Shown: positions 25,414-34,883 of the stretch, in pieces
How positions within the stretch are numbered: the first letter of the stretch is position 1
How the letters are laid out: every line of letters starts with the position of its first letter
Source: Cupriavidus sp. 2SB
Lineage (GTDB): Bacteria > Pseudomonadota > Gammaproteobacteria > Burkholderiales > Burkholderiaceae
Length of the DNA stretch: 64,000 bases
Direction of reading: 5' to 3'
Assembly: GCF_005503625.1 (NCBI RefSeq)
Contig: NZ_SCMX01000016.1
Span: forward strand, 1 to 64,000
The notes under the pieces: generated by a model
What the model saw: the letters and a program-made list of their open reading frames with translations, nothing else
The model's database searches: none
Told to the model about the DNA's origin: nothing
Position numbers and translations under genes: made by a program

Positions 25414-27155
25414 GGCATCTCCTGCAAGGTAGGGGCCGTATTTGGCGGAGGGGTCGCCTCGGCACCTTCGGCCATTCGCACATCGCGCAGTTTCGTGGTG
25501 GCCTTGGCGACGGCACGCGACAAACGTGCCACCTCGTTCATGTGTTCCAGCATGTCGTTCGCCAGCCGGAAATTCCTGACGTCCTCGGCGCTGCGTAGCG
25601 GCAGTGCGGCGACGATCGATTCACGTGCGGCACCGGCCAGTGCTTCGATTTCGGCCTTGGCGCCGACGATGCGGCCCACCGCCGTGGCGTCGGGATGCAC
25701 GATGGCATCGCGCGTCTCATCAAAGTAGCCGAGCACCGTCCTCGCGAACGCCGTGGTCTGGTCATTGCGCATGCCTTCGATATCCGCGCCCAGCGCCATA
25801 CGCCGCTGGCTCAGTGCGAGCATGCTCGTCGTAGCCACCTCGCGGATGGCGTCGAGCCCGGCGCCGATACGCGCCAGATCGAGCAGTTGCCGACTTTCGT
25901 CTTCGGATTCGTTTGCGTCGGACAACCTGCCGATATAGGCCAGGATGGCCGTGCTCAGCGCCTCGGCCGAGTTGTCGCGATCAGCCAGCGTGACGATGTC
26001 CTGTGCCGAGCCGTTCAACGCGACCTGGGCGCTGCACTCCAGCAGTTCGCGCACCTGAGTGCCAAGGCTGCCAAGTTCGAGCTGCACACGCGGAATGCCG
26101 AGCGTCGGGGTGGCCAGCAGCGCGTCGTCCAGGTAGCGCGGCACACCCGGATCGTGCAGTGGCCTGGGCGATGCGGGCGCCAGACGCTGCGCGAGCCGAC
26201 CGATCGGACCCGCGAACCAGATCAGGATCGCCGTACTAAACACGCTGAAGATGGTGTGGGCATTGGCCGCCTGGCGCGGTGTCTCGGCGGCCAGCCGCGC
26301 GGCGCCGGTCAGTTCGGGCGCACTGGGGGAGATGGCGCGCACCAGATCGGCAAACTGCGGGATCAGAAAGGCGAAGAACAACACGCCCAGCACGTTGAAC
26401 AGCAGGTGGACGATGCCCACCTGTGTCGCTTCCGCATTCTTGCCGATGCCCGCCAGCAGCGCCGTGCCGCAGGTGCCCACGTTGGCGCCGAGGATCAGCG
26501 CGATGCCGGACTCCAGCGGAATCAGCCCCTGGCTGCCGAGCGCGATGACAATCGCCAGTGTGGCAGCCGAGCTTTGCACGACCGCCGTGAACAGCGCCCC
26601 AATCAGGATGCCGATGGCCGGGTTGCGCATGTCCTGCATCGTGGCGATGAACGGCTGGTAGTTGCGCAGCGGCCGCGTGGCATCGCCCATGAACTCGATC
26701 CCCAGGAACAGCAGGCCCAGCCCGAGCAGCACGCCACCCAGTTGGCGCAGTAGTTCCTTTCTGGCGAACGCCTGCATGACGAAGCCGCCCGCAAGCAGGA
26801 ACGGCGTCACGGCCGAGATGTTGAACGCGATGATCTGGGCAGTCAGCGTGGAGCCGATGTTGGCGCCCATGATCACCGGCACCGATTGCGCCAGCGAGAG
26901 CAGCCCCGCCGACACAAAGCCGACCAGCAGGACCGTGGTGATCGTGGAGGAATTGAGTAGCGCGGTGATGCCAGCACCCGCCAGCACGCCGCGCCAGCGA
27001 CTGGCGGTCAACGTGCCGAGCAGCGATTGAAGCCGTGAGCCGGCAATCGCCTTGAGCCCGGCAGTCATGCATTCGAGCCCGTACAGGAACAACGCCAGCC
27101 CACCGACGAGCAGGCCACCCATTTCGATTACGTTCAGCGCGTCACCGTTTGGCAT
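25410..27155 (-). CDS. Na+/phosphate cotransporter family protein with PhoU-like C-terminus
   Basis: A 581-aa membrane protein from the ATG at 27155. The two inverted PNaS repeats are visible: GITALLNSSTITTVLLVGFVSAG followed by GANIGSTLTAQII, and GALFTAVVQSSAATLAIVIALG followed by GANVGTCGTALLAG. The QSS motif is the family hallmark. The C-terminal 200 residues are a helical PhoU-like domain. It imports or exports phosphate with sodium, as E. coli YjbB does. Any link to the phosphonate operon in this window would be speculation. Confidence 0.88.
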   Translation of the reverse strand: MPNGDALNVIEMGGLLVGGLALFLYGLECMTAGLKAIAGSRLQSLLGTLTASRWRGVLAGAGITALLNSSTITTVLLVGFVSAGLLSLAQSVPVIMGANIGSTLTAQIIAFNISAVTPFLLAGGFVMQAFARKELLRQLGGVLLGLGLLFLGIEFMGDATRPLRNYQPFIATMQDMRNPAIGILIGALFTAVVQSSAATLAIVIALGSQGLIPLESGIALILGANVGTCGTALLAGIGKNAEATQVGIVHLLFNVLGVLFFAFLIPQFADLVRAISPSAPELTGAARLAAETPRQAANAHTIFSVFSTAILIWFAGPIGRLAQRLAPASPRPLHDPGVPRYLDDALLATPTLGIPRVQLELGSLGTQVRELLECSAQVALNGSAQDIVTLADRDNSAEALSTAILAYIGRLSDANESEDESRQLLDLARIGAGLDAIREVATTSMLALSQRRMALGADIEGMRNDQTTAFARTVLGYFDETRDAIVHPDATAVGRIVGAKAEIEALAGAARESIVAALPLRSAEDVRNFRLANDMLEHMNEVARLSRAVAKATTKLRDVRMAEGAEATPPPNTAPTLQEMP

Positions 27156-27212
27156 GGATGCAGGCGCGGGCAAGCCCGCCAGATGCGACTGGGATGTCAG
27201 CCGAGGCAGCCA

Positions 27213-27240
27213 TTGTACGGCGCAGGGGGGCAGATACAAT
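27213..27240 (+). promoter_or_regulatory. Candidate sigma70 promoter of the beta-lactamase gene
   Basis: TTGTAC (27213-27218), 16 bases, TACAAT (27235-27240), giving a leader of about 33 bases to the ATG at 27280. It lies within the 125-base divergent gap with the Na/Pi transporter. Confidence 0.5.
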
Positions 27241-27279
27241 GCCATCCCGCCGTGGGTTTTGCGGCTATCGGAATGTTCC

Positions 27280-28476
27280 ATGCCCTCGCTACCGCTGCTG
27301 CCATCGCGCTCGATGTCTCGCCAGATCCTGGCTTCGCTGGTCTTGTCGATCACCTGCGCGGGTGTCGTCGCCGCACCCTCGGTCGATCCGGTACGGGAGG
27401 CCGTGGACGCCGCCATCCGCCCGATCCTGGCCGAGTACAAGGTGCCCGGCATGGCGGTAGCGGTCACGGTGGATGGCAAGCATCGCGTGTTCAACTTCGG
27501 CGTGGCATCCCGTCAGTCGGGCCAGCCGGTCACGGATGCCACGATTTTCGAGATCGGCTCGGTCAGCAAGACGTTCACGGCCACACTCGGCGCGTACGTG
27601 CAGGCACGCGGCGCGCTGTCGCTCGACGATAGCGCCGTGAAGTATCTTCCGGCGCCATCAGGCAACGCGTTCGACGGCATCAGCCTGCTGGAACTCGGCA
27701 CGTACACGGCGGGAGGATTGCCGCTGCAGCCACCGCCCGAAGCTGGCAATCTCGCCCAGATGACCGAATGGCTGCGCCACTGGCAACCCGAGGCCGCGCC
27801 CGGTACGCAACGCCGCTATTCCAACGTCAGCATCGGCCTGTTCGGCCACCTCGCCGCGAAAGCGATGGGCGAACCTTTCGACCAGATCATGACGCAGCGG
27901 ATCATCGGCGGAATGGGTTTGCACCATACGTGGCTGCAGGTTCCCAAGGCGAGAATGGGCGACTACGCATGGGGCATCGGCAAGGACAACAAGCCGGTGC
28001 GCGTCACGCCGGGCGTGTTCGATGCGCAGGCCTATGGCATCAAGACCACGGCCACGGACATGATCCGCTTTGTGGAACTCAATATCGACGGCCGCACGGT
28101 GAAGGACGAGACGCTGCAGCGGGCACTGGTGGCTACGCACACTGGCTACTTCCGGCTTGGTGGCATGACGCAGGGTCTGGGGTGGGAGCGATACGGCTGG
28201 CCCGTGGCGCTATCGGACCTGCAGGCCGGCAACGACGCGCGCATCGTGCTGGAGTCGCACGCCGTCCAGCGCATCGCGCCACCCGAGCCTGAGCCGGCCT
28301 CGGCACTCTTCAACAAGACAGGTTCGACAAACGGGTTTGGCACCTACGTGGCGTTCGTCCCGGCGCGGCGGATTGGCGTAGTGATCCTGGCGAACCGGAA
28401 TCTGCCCGTACCGGCGCGTATCGAGGGTGCGTATCGGATCTTGCAGGCGCTGGAGCGTGCTACGCCAAGCTCTTAA
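27280..28476 (+). CDS. ampC: Class C beta-lactamase
   Basis: A 398-aa serine beta-lactamase with a signal peptide (ILASLVLSITCAGVVAAP). The active-site triad motifs are present: S94-V-S-K97, Y180-S-N and K346-T-G. Order, spacing and overall length fit AmpC-type enzymes, which hydrolyse cephalosporins in the periplasm. The start is 27280 (MPSLPLLPSR) or the internal ATG at 27313, closer to the signal peptide. No divergent AmpR regulator is present, so expression may be constitutive from the promoter at 27213-27240. Confusion with DD-peptidases or esterases of the same fold is possible, but the full triad supports a lactamase. Confidence 0.88.
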   Translation: MPSLPLLPSRSMSRQILASLVLSITCAGVVAAPSVDPVREAVDAAIRPILAEYKVPGMAVAVTVDGKHRVFNFGVASRQSGQPVTDATIFEIGSVSKTFTATLGAYVQARGALSLDDSAVKYLPAPSGNAFDGISLLELGTYTAGGLPLQPPPEAGNLAQMTEWLRHWQPEAAPGTQRRYSNVSIGLFGHLAAKAMGEPFDQIMTQRIIGGMGLHHTWLQVPKARMGDYAWGIGKDNKPVRVTPGVFDAQAYGIKTTATDMIRFVELNIDGRTVKDETLQRALVATHTGYFRLGGMTQGLGWERYGWPVALSDLQAGNDARIVLESHAVQRIAPPEPEPASALFNKTGSTNGFGTYVAFVPARRIGVVILANRNLPVPARIEGAYRILQALERATPSS

Positions 28477-28505
28477 CGGCTCCACGACAATTTGCTCTTC
28501 GTGTA

Positions 28506-29798
28506 CTACAGACTGACGTTACTGCCCTCAAGCACGATCTTTTGCCCGGTAAATCGGTTCAGACCTTTCGCGTCAAGTTTCTGCACCTGCACACCGGTAA
28601 AGTCGATGGCCTGGGTAATGTTTGTCGCGCGGAAGGTCAGTGAACCCATCTTGCTTGAGACGAAGCTGGCTTTTTCGCCTTCGTAGTTGTCGATGAGGAC
28701 ATTTGCGGATTGGAGGGCTAGAAGCGCTTTGGGGATTTTGCAGTTCCGGATGACGGTCGTAGCGCGGCCTCCCAGAATCCAGCAGCCGGTTACTTCGTCG
28801 TCAATCTGATGCGCCAGCCACCACTCCTCAAGATCATCACGGCCGCATTCGACGTTTTCCACCGTCACGGCCTGCAACTTATCCAGATTCTCTTTGGACA
28901 CCGCACAATCCAGGGCGCGATAGAGTTCATGATACCAATCCTTCGGATTGACGTTGATTCCTCGGAAGTTGCTATTGCGAATGGTTATGGAGCGGGCGGT
29001 CCAAAATTCCCCGTACATCGCGCCGGCTTGAACATCTTCGATGAGAACGTCGCCCTCTACGGTGGATTTTCCGATCTCAAGGACCTCAAAATTGCTGTTG
29101 CGAATGGTCAGACTCGTGAGCATGGATCTAGCAATGTCAGTCTGCCCCTTGAATGTACAGTTTTCTATATAAGTCGTCGCACGACGTATTTTCCTGCTTG
29201 TTTTTGATCCGTTCGCAGCATAGATCGGGCCAAACCGGCAATCACGGTAGATGACGACACCGTGACCTTTTACGACCATGTATTGGCCCGTGCATCGTTC
29301 ATAGGACACATCATGAAAGGATATGGCGCCATAGCGATTAGGATTGGCATCATCCCCCCCAAAATCACATTCCACAAAACGTACATTCTTGCTTTGACTG
29401 GATGCGCCGGACATGAGATAAGCTCCGCCCAGAGTGTCGGTGCGCAGAAACAGCACATTATCCACGGCAAGCGACTGAAAATTCGAGCCTGGGAACTGGC
29501 AGTGTTCGAACACGCAATTGCGAAGAATGGCCAGATGAATCACGCCATAGAAATTGCAGTTGTAGAAATGAATACCTTCCCATTCCTTCCGGTAGAAGTC
29601 CGTGCCACCCATGCCGATGTCGGCGTTACTGATTTTCAGTTGAGCATCCCCCAGTGCCGCTCGACGTTGTTCTGGATGCATTAACAGCGCATATTCATGT
29701 GGCATGTCTTCGATTTTTTTTGCGATCATGCGAGAGCATCCAGTCGTTGTGAATGAGGCCATGCCAAGCACGGCAAGGAACTGGCGGCGGTCCGTCAT
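28506..29798 (-). CDS. T6SS-cassette lipoprotein with beta-helix repeats
   Basis: A 430-aa protein. The N-terminus MTDRRQFLAVLGMASFTTTGC combines an RRxFL twin-arginine-like motif with a lipobox (Cys21), so it is probably an exported lipoprotein. The rest is rich in short repeats such as RNCVFEHCQF, RFVECDF, YIENCTF, IRNSNFEV and IRNSNFRG, the pattern of a right-handed parallel beta-helix. It is the last of four genes read from vgrG and begins on the stop codon of the previous gene (TAATG). In such cassettes the last gene is often the immunity protein, and a periplasmic lipoprotein suits that, but an effector or structural role is not excluded. Confidence 0.6.
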   Translation of the reverse strand: MTDRRQFLAVLGMASFTTTGCSRMIAKKIEDMPHEYALLMHPEQRRAALGDAQLKISNADIGMGGTDFYRKEWEGIHFYNCNFYGVIHLAILRNCVFEHCQFPGSNFQSLAVDNVLFLRTDTLGGAYLMSGASSQSKNVRFVECDFGGDDANPNRYGAISFHDVSYERCTGQYMVVKGHGVVIYRDCRFGPIYAANGSKTSRKIRRATTYIENCTFKGQTDIARSMLTSLTIRNSNFEVLEIGKSTVEGDVLIEDVQAGAMYGEFWTARSITIRNSNFRGINVNPKDWYHELYRALDCAVSKENLDKLQAVTVENVECGRDDLEEWWLAHQIDDEVTGCWILGGRATTVIRNCKIPKALLALQSANVLIDNYEGEKASFVSSKMGSLTFRATNITQAIDFTGVQVQKLDAKGLNRFTGQKIVLEGSNVSL

Positions 29799-30250
29799 TA
29801 ATCGATTTCTGTGACGGTGGAGGGGTGAGGATATCGATCACCATTCAAGGAGGTGTTCAGCCACTTCCAATCCGGCACTTCTCCATTCTCTCCCCCTCTG
29901 CGCCCCAGATCAGTCATCGGGCCGATCCCGGTCTGACGCACAACAAAATCCACAGGAAAGAACCACGAATCAAGCTTGAAATGTTCTGACGGAAAACCTT
30001 TGGGCGATTTAAGTCGTACCTCACAGAACCAGCGAGTCGCGTGCGACTTTCGCAAGCGCGCGATATCTTCCCGCCGATTGTTTGGAAATATCATCCTGTA
30101 GATGCCGCTCTGCTTTGCTGCAATACGCAGTCGAGCGCTTGAGGTTTTCGGACCAACGATCATGAAAAACGCGTTGTCCTTGATGTGCTCCCTAATCGCA
30201 ATCGGGACATCCTTCAAGCTTTGGATCAAACGTGACGGCAGCGCGTGCAA
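29798..30250 (-). CDS. Unknown T6SS-cassette ORF, probably with a 5' frameshift
   Basis: A 150-aa reading frame opened only by a TTG at 30250. It has no recognised domain; it is basic in the middle (NNRREDIARLRKSHATRWF) and ends MTDLGRRGGENGEVPDWKW and PHPSTVTEID. The expected start is the ATG at 30293, which overlaps the stop of the DUF4123 gene (ATGA), but that frame stops after 33 codons at 30192. Removing one base near 30218 joins the two frames into a smooth 164-aa protein beginning MTTPPELTATERVRVARAAV. So this is either a recent pseudogene, a sequencing error, or a gene with an unusual start. Position suggests an effector or its partner. Confidence 0.5.
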   Translation of the reverse strand: MHALPSRLIQSLKDVPIAIREHIKDNAFFMIVGPKTSSARLRIAAKQSGIYRMIFPNNRREDIARLRKSHATRWFCEVRLKSPKGFPSEHFKLDSWFFPVDFVVRQTGIGPMTDLGRRGGENGEVPDWKWLNTSLNGDRYPHPSTVTEID

Positions 30251-30289
30251 CGCGCACCCTCTCTGTTGCGGTGAGTTCGGGTGGGGTTG

Positions 30290-31303
30290 TCATGACAGCG
30301 TTTTCCTTCGCATACCCATCGCAAATCGCTCGCGCATTGCCATCCGTTCATCCTGCCCCAAGCGATCGATGGCTTGCCAGTCGGTAGCCGACAACCCATC
30401 CACTGCTGCTGCGAAAACGGCATCGGCACCTGCCGGATTCGCCCAGACGGTCTTGAATGTCGATGTCACTTGGTCAAAGGTGGGAGATATGGTCAATCCC
30501 AAGGTGCAGAAGAGACTGAGGTTGGCTTGGGTCATCAGTCCGTATCCGCGCGCGCGCGTCAGTAGCTCCGCGACGATCTGATATCGCAGATGCGGAGACA
30601 GTGCTTCCATCTGGTCCGACATCGGAAGTTCCGAGAGGATCAGGCTGTACGTGAGATCCGCTTGTGCGGATTGGCCCACCGTCCGAATGAGGCGGTCCGG
30701 CAAGGGCAGCGCCGCCTGCGGGGATTGGAAGGTCGAACTGTCTTGTCCTCTGCGCGACTGCCAGCACAACTGCCGGTCCCACCACGCGAAGGTGTCGATT
30801 GGACCTGTCAGGGCAGTGCGGATCTCGTCCGGAGCGACCTGAAGAAGCTGCGCGAGAATACGTGGATCGTAATATCTCAACTGCACATGAGCGCCGTCCT
30901 CGAGTATGCCGTTCAGGCAGCCACGCAAATGGGAGTGCAGCTTGAACAGCGGAAGGCGGCTGCTAAGAAAGCTCACCACCCAGCCATACTCCATCAGCCC
31001 GACCACCGCATCGACGGCGTCCGCAGTTGCATTCTCTAGTTCGACAAGATAGGGCCCGACGGCTTCCATCCCGGCTTCCGGCGTATGTCGCAGTATTGGC
31101 TCGAAGGGCAGGGCATGCGCCTGCAACAGTGGAACCAACTGGACCTCGGTGAGGTGAAGTTGTCCGGCATCGACCAGCGCATAGCCTGGGATCGGGCCAA
31201 TCGCTTTGAGCCAGTGCCGCAAATCTGCGCGAAGCGCAGCACGAAACGATTCGCGCAGCACCGGCTCTCGCCAGTCAGAATCGAACGGGAGCATGCCGCT
31301 CAT
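30290..31303 (-). CDS. DUF4123 T6SS effector adaptor
   Basis: A 337-aa protein of the DUF4123 family, chaperones (TEC/Tap) that bind a VgrG tip and load a specific effector. Features are GYALVDAGQLH at the start of the domain, LFKLHSHLRGCLNGIL, and VQLRYYDPRILAQLL. The ATG at 31303 overlaps the VgrG stop codon (ATGA), and its own stop overlaps the next ATG in the same way. The position directly after vgrG predicts that the cargo is encoded just downstream, at 28506-30293. Confidence 0.85.
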   Translation of the reverse strand: MSGMLPFDSDWREPVLRESFRAALRADLRHWLKAIGPIPGYALVDAGQLHLTEVQLVPLLQAHALPFEPILRHTPEAGMEAVGPYLVELENATADAVDAVVGLMEYGWVVSFLSSRLPLFKLHSHLRGCLNGILEDGAHVQLRYYDPRILAQLLQVAPDEIRTALTGPIDTFAWWDRQLCWQSRRGQDSSTFQSPQAALPLPDRLIRTVGQSAQADLTYSLILSELPMSDQMEALSPHLRYQIVAELLTRARGYGLMTQANLSLFCTLGLTISPTFDQVTSTFKTVWANPAGADAVFAAAVDGLSATDWQAIDRLGQDERMAMRERFAMGMRRKTLS

Positions 31304-33813
31304 GCCTCGCGCCCTGAGTTGCTGCGCCTGGTGATCATCGCTCCTTGCTGGGCTGCCTCCACGGCGCAGGGAAGACAAACGTCGGATGCTGGCAGGCCAA
31401 CTGGCGTACGCAAGGACTTTGCTCCCGGGAAGTCGTGCGTCGCCGCGTGCGTTCGCCATGTTCCAGCTGTGCCTTGGACGATGTCACCGTCGGCAACTTT
31501 CAGGAAGCTCCCTCCGGCGAAGAGGGCCACGGCCTGAGGGGAAACGATCTCGATGCGATCTTGCGCACTGATGACACGCAGTACTTGCTCTGCGATCGCT
31601 TCGATGCCGTCATTCTGAGCCCGCACTTCTATTTTTCCTTTTGCGGCAATGAAACGCAGGCCTTGCTTGCGAGCGAAGAGCACGAAACGTTCCCGGGCGC
31701 TGGCAACAAAGCTCTTGTTTGCTGCGAGTGTCAGATGTTGCCCGCTGGTGATGGCCGTATGGCGGTCGCTGTGCAGATGGAGATCTCTGCCAGCCGTCAT
31801 GGCGATGCCGTTCTGGCTCGCCAGTACCAGGAACGGTTGAGAGAGTTCGTCTTGCTCGCCGTTGCCTCTGATGGCGTCTGCCTGGCTGCTCAGTGCATCA
31901 CAGACAGCAACTTGCTCGCCAGCGAGCGCGTGCTGTATGTCGGCAGACTCCGCCAGTGAGCAATGGATATCCTGACCACTGTCCAATCGTGTAGCAGTTT
32001 CTGTCAGGTCCTTGTGGTGACCACGAGCTCCATCGCGTCGCTCCGTCGTTATCAGCAGCCCGGAGCCAGCTCGGGTGGCGCCCCAACCATCTGTGCGCAA
32101 CTCGAATCCTTCCCCCCGCTTGTCCTTGCGACCGGCGTGATCCCGTATTCGAACCATATAGCCCATGCTGAGCATGGATGTCAGGTGATCACTGCCGATC
32201 TGGGTCTGAATCTGGTGCGGAGTATCGTCCTGAACGAACGTGTTGTGTCGCTCTCCAAACAGCTCCTTGCTCCGGAAGCCGGATAGCGCGTGCTGAGTGG
32301 GCAGGGACCACATCGGCATATTGAGGCGATTGGCCACGCGTCCGACGATAACTGGTAGATCTGCGTTACCGGTCAGGAAATCCACGATGACCTCCTGGCC
32401 AATCCGTGGCAATTGAATGCTGCCGTAGTAGTCACCTTGCCAGCCGGATGCTACGCGAACCCAACAGGAGCTGTGTTCATTGCCTTGCCCAATTCGGTCC
32501 CAGTGAAACTGCACTTTGACTCGGCCGAACTGGTCTACCCACAACTCCTGGTTTTCCGGGCCCACCACCGTGGCCGTTTGCGGGCCAAACGTACGCGGCG
32601 CTGACTGGCTGCGGCCGGGTCTGAATATCTCCGTGGTCGGCTGGGCTTCAAATTCAACTTCGCAGCGCCACTGCTGCTCTTGACCCGATACCTGTGCAAC
32701 ATCTTCCAACTCAAGCTGGGTTGCGTAGACCAGATACTCTCGATTTGCCTGTTGGCTGGGATGGTTTGCCAGCGTGAAAGTGCAGCCTGGCACCACGCTC
32801 CGCAGATTGCCACGACCGCTGGCTCGACTGCCATGCTGTCGAATGGACTCCATCCGTATGCGTGAGAGATGATCTCCTTCTAGCCAGGGATCGTTGTCGG
32901 TGGCAGGCTGCGCATGACCACCGGGCCACTCCACCACCTCACCATGCGAATGCCCGGTTGCGCGAGGATCCGCCGTGCCAACCGTGAGGTTTGCCCGCGG
33001 CTTTGCGAAGTCATAGTCGTTCGCCGTCCACCTACCCGACACCAATTGGTCGACAAGCCTAAAATCGAACAGATGCTCCTCATCGATCCGATCGGCGGTG
33101 GGCTGCCAGCGCAGCGTATGGTAGGCGGGACTGACTGAGCGCCTGAAAGCCCCATTGTTATCGGTCAATACCAGCCGATGTCCGCCATCTGCATGCTCAA
33201 AAAACCAGGATATCCCCCATTCCTCAGTCAGGCGCCTGAAGAATGCAAAGTCGGTTTCCCCGTACTGGACCTGATACTCCCGCTTTGGATACCGCGCTAC
33301 GTCGAGCCGCTTTTCCACCGGGAAAGTGTAGTTCGCCAGCAGCGAGTCGAGGATTTCGACCACAGAATTTTGCTGGAATATCCGGTAATTGGTGGTGAGT
33401 GTCGCGAGCCAAAGCCATGGTCGGAGGGTGAGCCGATATGCGAACTGTCGGCCGACGGGAATGGGCCCGCGCACCACTTGCACAAGACCCGTGATTTCCC
33501 GAATGCCGGCGACCTGGCTTCCCGTGGTTCCGATGCCAGTGCCGTCGAGCTGAATTTCGATGCTCACTTCCTTACCCTGCATGGACGGCAGATCCACATT
33601 TGCATCGGGGCGGAAAGCCATCGCACCGCGATCGGGTGTGTGGAGTTCGACCTCATAAGCGAACAGCGCGTTGATATCTTCGCGTCCCTTGAGGCGGGCG
33701 ACCGTCAGTTGTTCCCCGTTCAGCGTGGGCAGCTGTCCGTGTTTTATCGTAACGGTTCGCTGAGGCAGGAGCGGCTGGGCAGCAAAATCCAATATCCTAT
33801 TGAGGCGAATCAT
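31300..33813 (-). CDS. vgrG: VgrG spike protein (left arm)
   Basis: An 837-aa trimeric spike protein. The N-terminal gp27-like part has TVARLKGREDINALFAYEVELHTPD and QYGETDFAFFRRLTEEWGISWFFEH; the gp5-like OB domain contains VDQFGRVKVQFHWDRIGQ; a DUF2345 beta-prism with repeated short strands follows. The start at 33813 is fixed by overlap with the tssA stop (ATGA) and by GGGAGGAG just upstream. It has a C-terminal extension without a recognised toxin domain, so its effector is probably delivered through the downstream DUF4123 adaptor. Confidence 0.93.
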   Translation of the reverse strand: MIRLNRILDFAAQPLLPQRTVTIKHGQLPTLNGEQLTVARLKGREDINALFAYEVELHTPDRGAMAFRPDANVDLPSMQGKEVSIEIQLDGTGIGTTGSQVAGIREITGLVQVVRGPIPVGRQFAYRLTLRPWLWLATLTTNYRIFQQNSVVEILDSLLANYTFPVEKRLDVARYPKREYQVQYGETDFAFFRRLTEEWGISWFFEHADGGHRLVLTDNNGAFRRSVSPAYHTLRWQPTADRIDEEHLFDFRLVDQLVSGRWTANDYDFAKPRANLTVGTADPRATGHSHGEVVEWPGGHAQPATDNDPWLEGDHLSRIRMESIRQHGSRASGRGNLRSVVPGCTFTLANHPSQQANREYLVYATQLELEDVAQVSGQEQQWRCEVEFEAQPTTEIFRPGRSQSAPRTFGPQTATVVGPENQELWVDQFGRVKVQFHWDRIGQGNEHSSCWVRVASGWQGDYYGSIQLPRIGQEVIVDFLTGNADLPVIVGRVANRLNMPMWSLPTQHALSGFRSKELFGERHNTFVQDDTPHQIQTQIGSDHLTSMLSMGYMVRIRDHAGRKDKRGEGFELRTDGWGATRAGSGLLITTERRDGARGHHKDLTETATRLDSGQDIHCSLAESADIQHALAGEQVAVCDALSSQADAIRGNGEQDELSQPFLVLASQNGIAMTAGRDLHLHSDRHTAITSGQHLTLAANKSFVASARERFVLFARKQGLRFIAAKGKIEVRAQNDGIEAIAEQVLRVISAQDRIEIVSPQAVALFAGGSFLKVADGDIVQGTAGTWRTHAATHDFPGAKSLRTPVGLPASDVCLPCAVEAAQQGAMITRRSNSGREA

Positions 33814-34880
33814 TTCTCCTCCCGGGTCCAAATTTCGACGAGATCGGCCGGTATCGTCTGGAATACTTCGGCAAAAGGCTTGCCGACCAGTTGCTCGGCG
33901 CGACGCAGCAGCAGTGCAACGGGACTGCTCGGTTCATGGCACTCGAACCACTCGCGAGCATTGCGTATCTCCATGAGCGCGACGCGGCGGTCAGCAGGCC
34001 TCTCGGCCGCCTCCTCACAGGAGACGACTTGCACGCCAGTCGGAACTTTGGCAATGGCAGGCGCTCGATTGAGCGCGGAAGTATTCGTGGACGAGCCAGC
34101 GGCTGGCGCTTTATTGTCTGCGAGTGGTGGTGCCCCAAGTTCGGGATTGCCTGCAAGCGCCAACAGGTGAATGAGAGGATCCAGATTCGGTGCGAAATCC
34201 GGCATGTTCTCCCGGCACCATTGCTGTAACGAAATCGCCAACCTGCTAGCTTCATCCATGGCAGCAAGTGCCATGGCACCTTGTCGCCGTAACGCTTCCA
34301 ATTGTTGGCGGACGTATTCGGGCGAGAGAGCGTCTTGGGGGCGCGGACTACCGAGCGCGCGCTCTATGTCACGAACCTGAAGTCGCACCGCGCTGTTACC
34401 AGCCAAGCTTATCTCGCGCACATCGGCTAGAAGACCACGGGGGTCAGTGAGGGCCGCAAGCGCGTTGGCCCGAAGCGCCGGATCAACATCGCCATCCACG
34501 ATCAGCTGCGGATGCACCTGCTCGGGATAAGCAACTAGCATGGCGTACAGCAACGCCAGGCCATCCCTCAATCCTTCGGCGTGCGCCATCCGCGTACGAC
34601 AGCGCAACAACAGCGTGAACAGACGGATATCCTTCGTACGCAACAGCAATCGTCGGCAATCGCGCTCCAGTTCCGTCCAGTTCGGTGTCTCGGCAGGCGC
34701 GACAAAATCGCCATATTGCGCGGACTCTCGCGATGCAGCCTTGGCCTGCAACACCAGAAACTCGGCGTCATATTCGAGGTCGTCGCCACACGGGCGGTTC
34801 GCATCCACCGGTTCCACCAGGTCCGCAAGTCGGAGGGCGGGAATCGGTACCGTCGTCGAATCCTTAGGTTTGGCTTTCAT
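33810..34880 (-). CDS. tssA: T6SS baseplate/cap protein TssA
   Basis: A 356-aa protein with an ImpA N-terminal domain: an opening RLADLVEPVDANRPCGDDLEYDAEF, which is the family signature, then LLLRTKDIRLFTLLLRCRTRMAHAEG and GLALLYAMLVAYPEQVHPQL. The short C-terminal part, LMEIRNAREWFECHEPSSPVALLLRRAEQL, is the second conserved block of TssA proteins. TssA caps the growing sheath and contacts the baseplate. It lies between tssG and vgrG, overlapping the latter. Confidence 0.92.
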   Translation of the reverse strand: MKAKPKDSTTVPIPALRLADLVEPVDANRPCGDDLEYDAEFLVLQAKAASRESAQYGDFVAPAETPNWTELERDCRRLLLRTKDIRLFTLLLRCRTRMAHAEGLRDGLALLYAMLVAYPEQVHPQLIVDGDVDPALRANALAALTDPRGLLADVREISLAGNSAVRLQVRDIERALGSPRPQDALSPEYVRQQLEALRRQGAMALAAMDEASRLAISLQQWCRENMPDFAPNLDPLIHLLALAGNPELGAPPLADNKAPAAGSSTNTSALNRAPAIAKVPTGVQVVSCEEAAERPADRRVALMEIRNAREWFECHEPSSPVALLLRRAEQLVGKPFAEVFQTIPADLVEIWTREEK

Positions 34881-34883
34881 GAG

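Noticed and set aside
25410..27155. Link of the Na/Pi cotransporter to the phosphonate operon as a phosphonate salvage system.
   Set aside because: The genes are 16 kb apart, with no shared regulator or repeat; the family transports phosphate.
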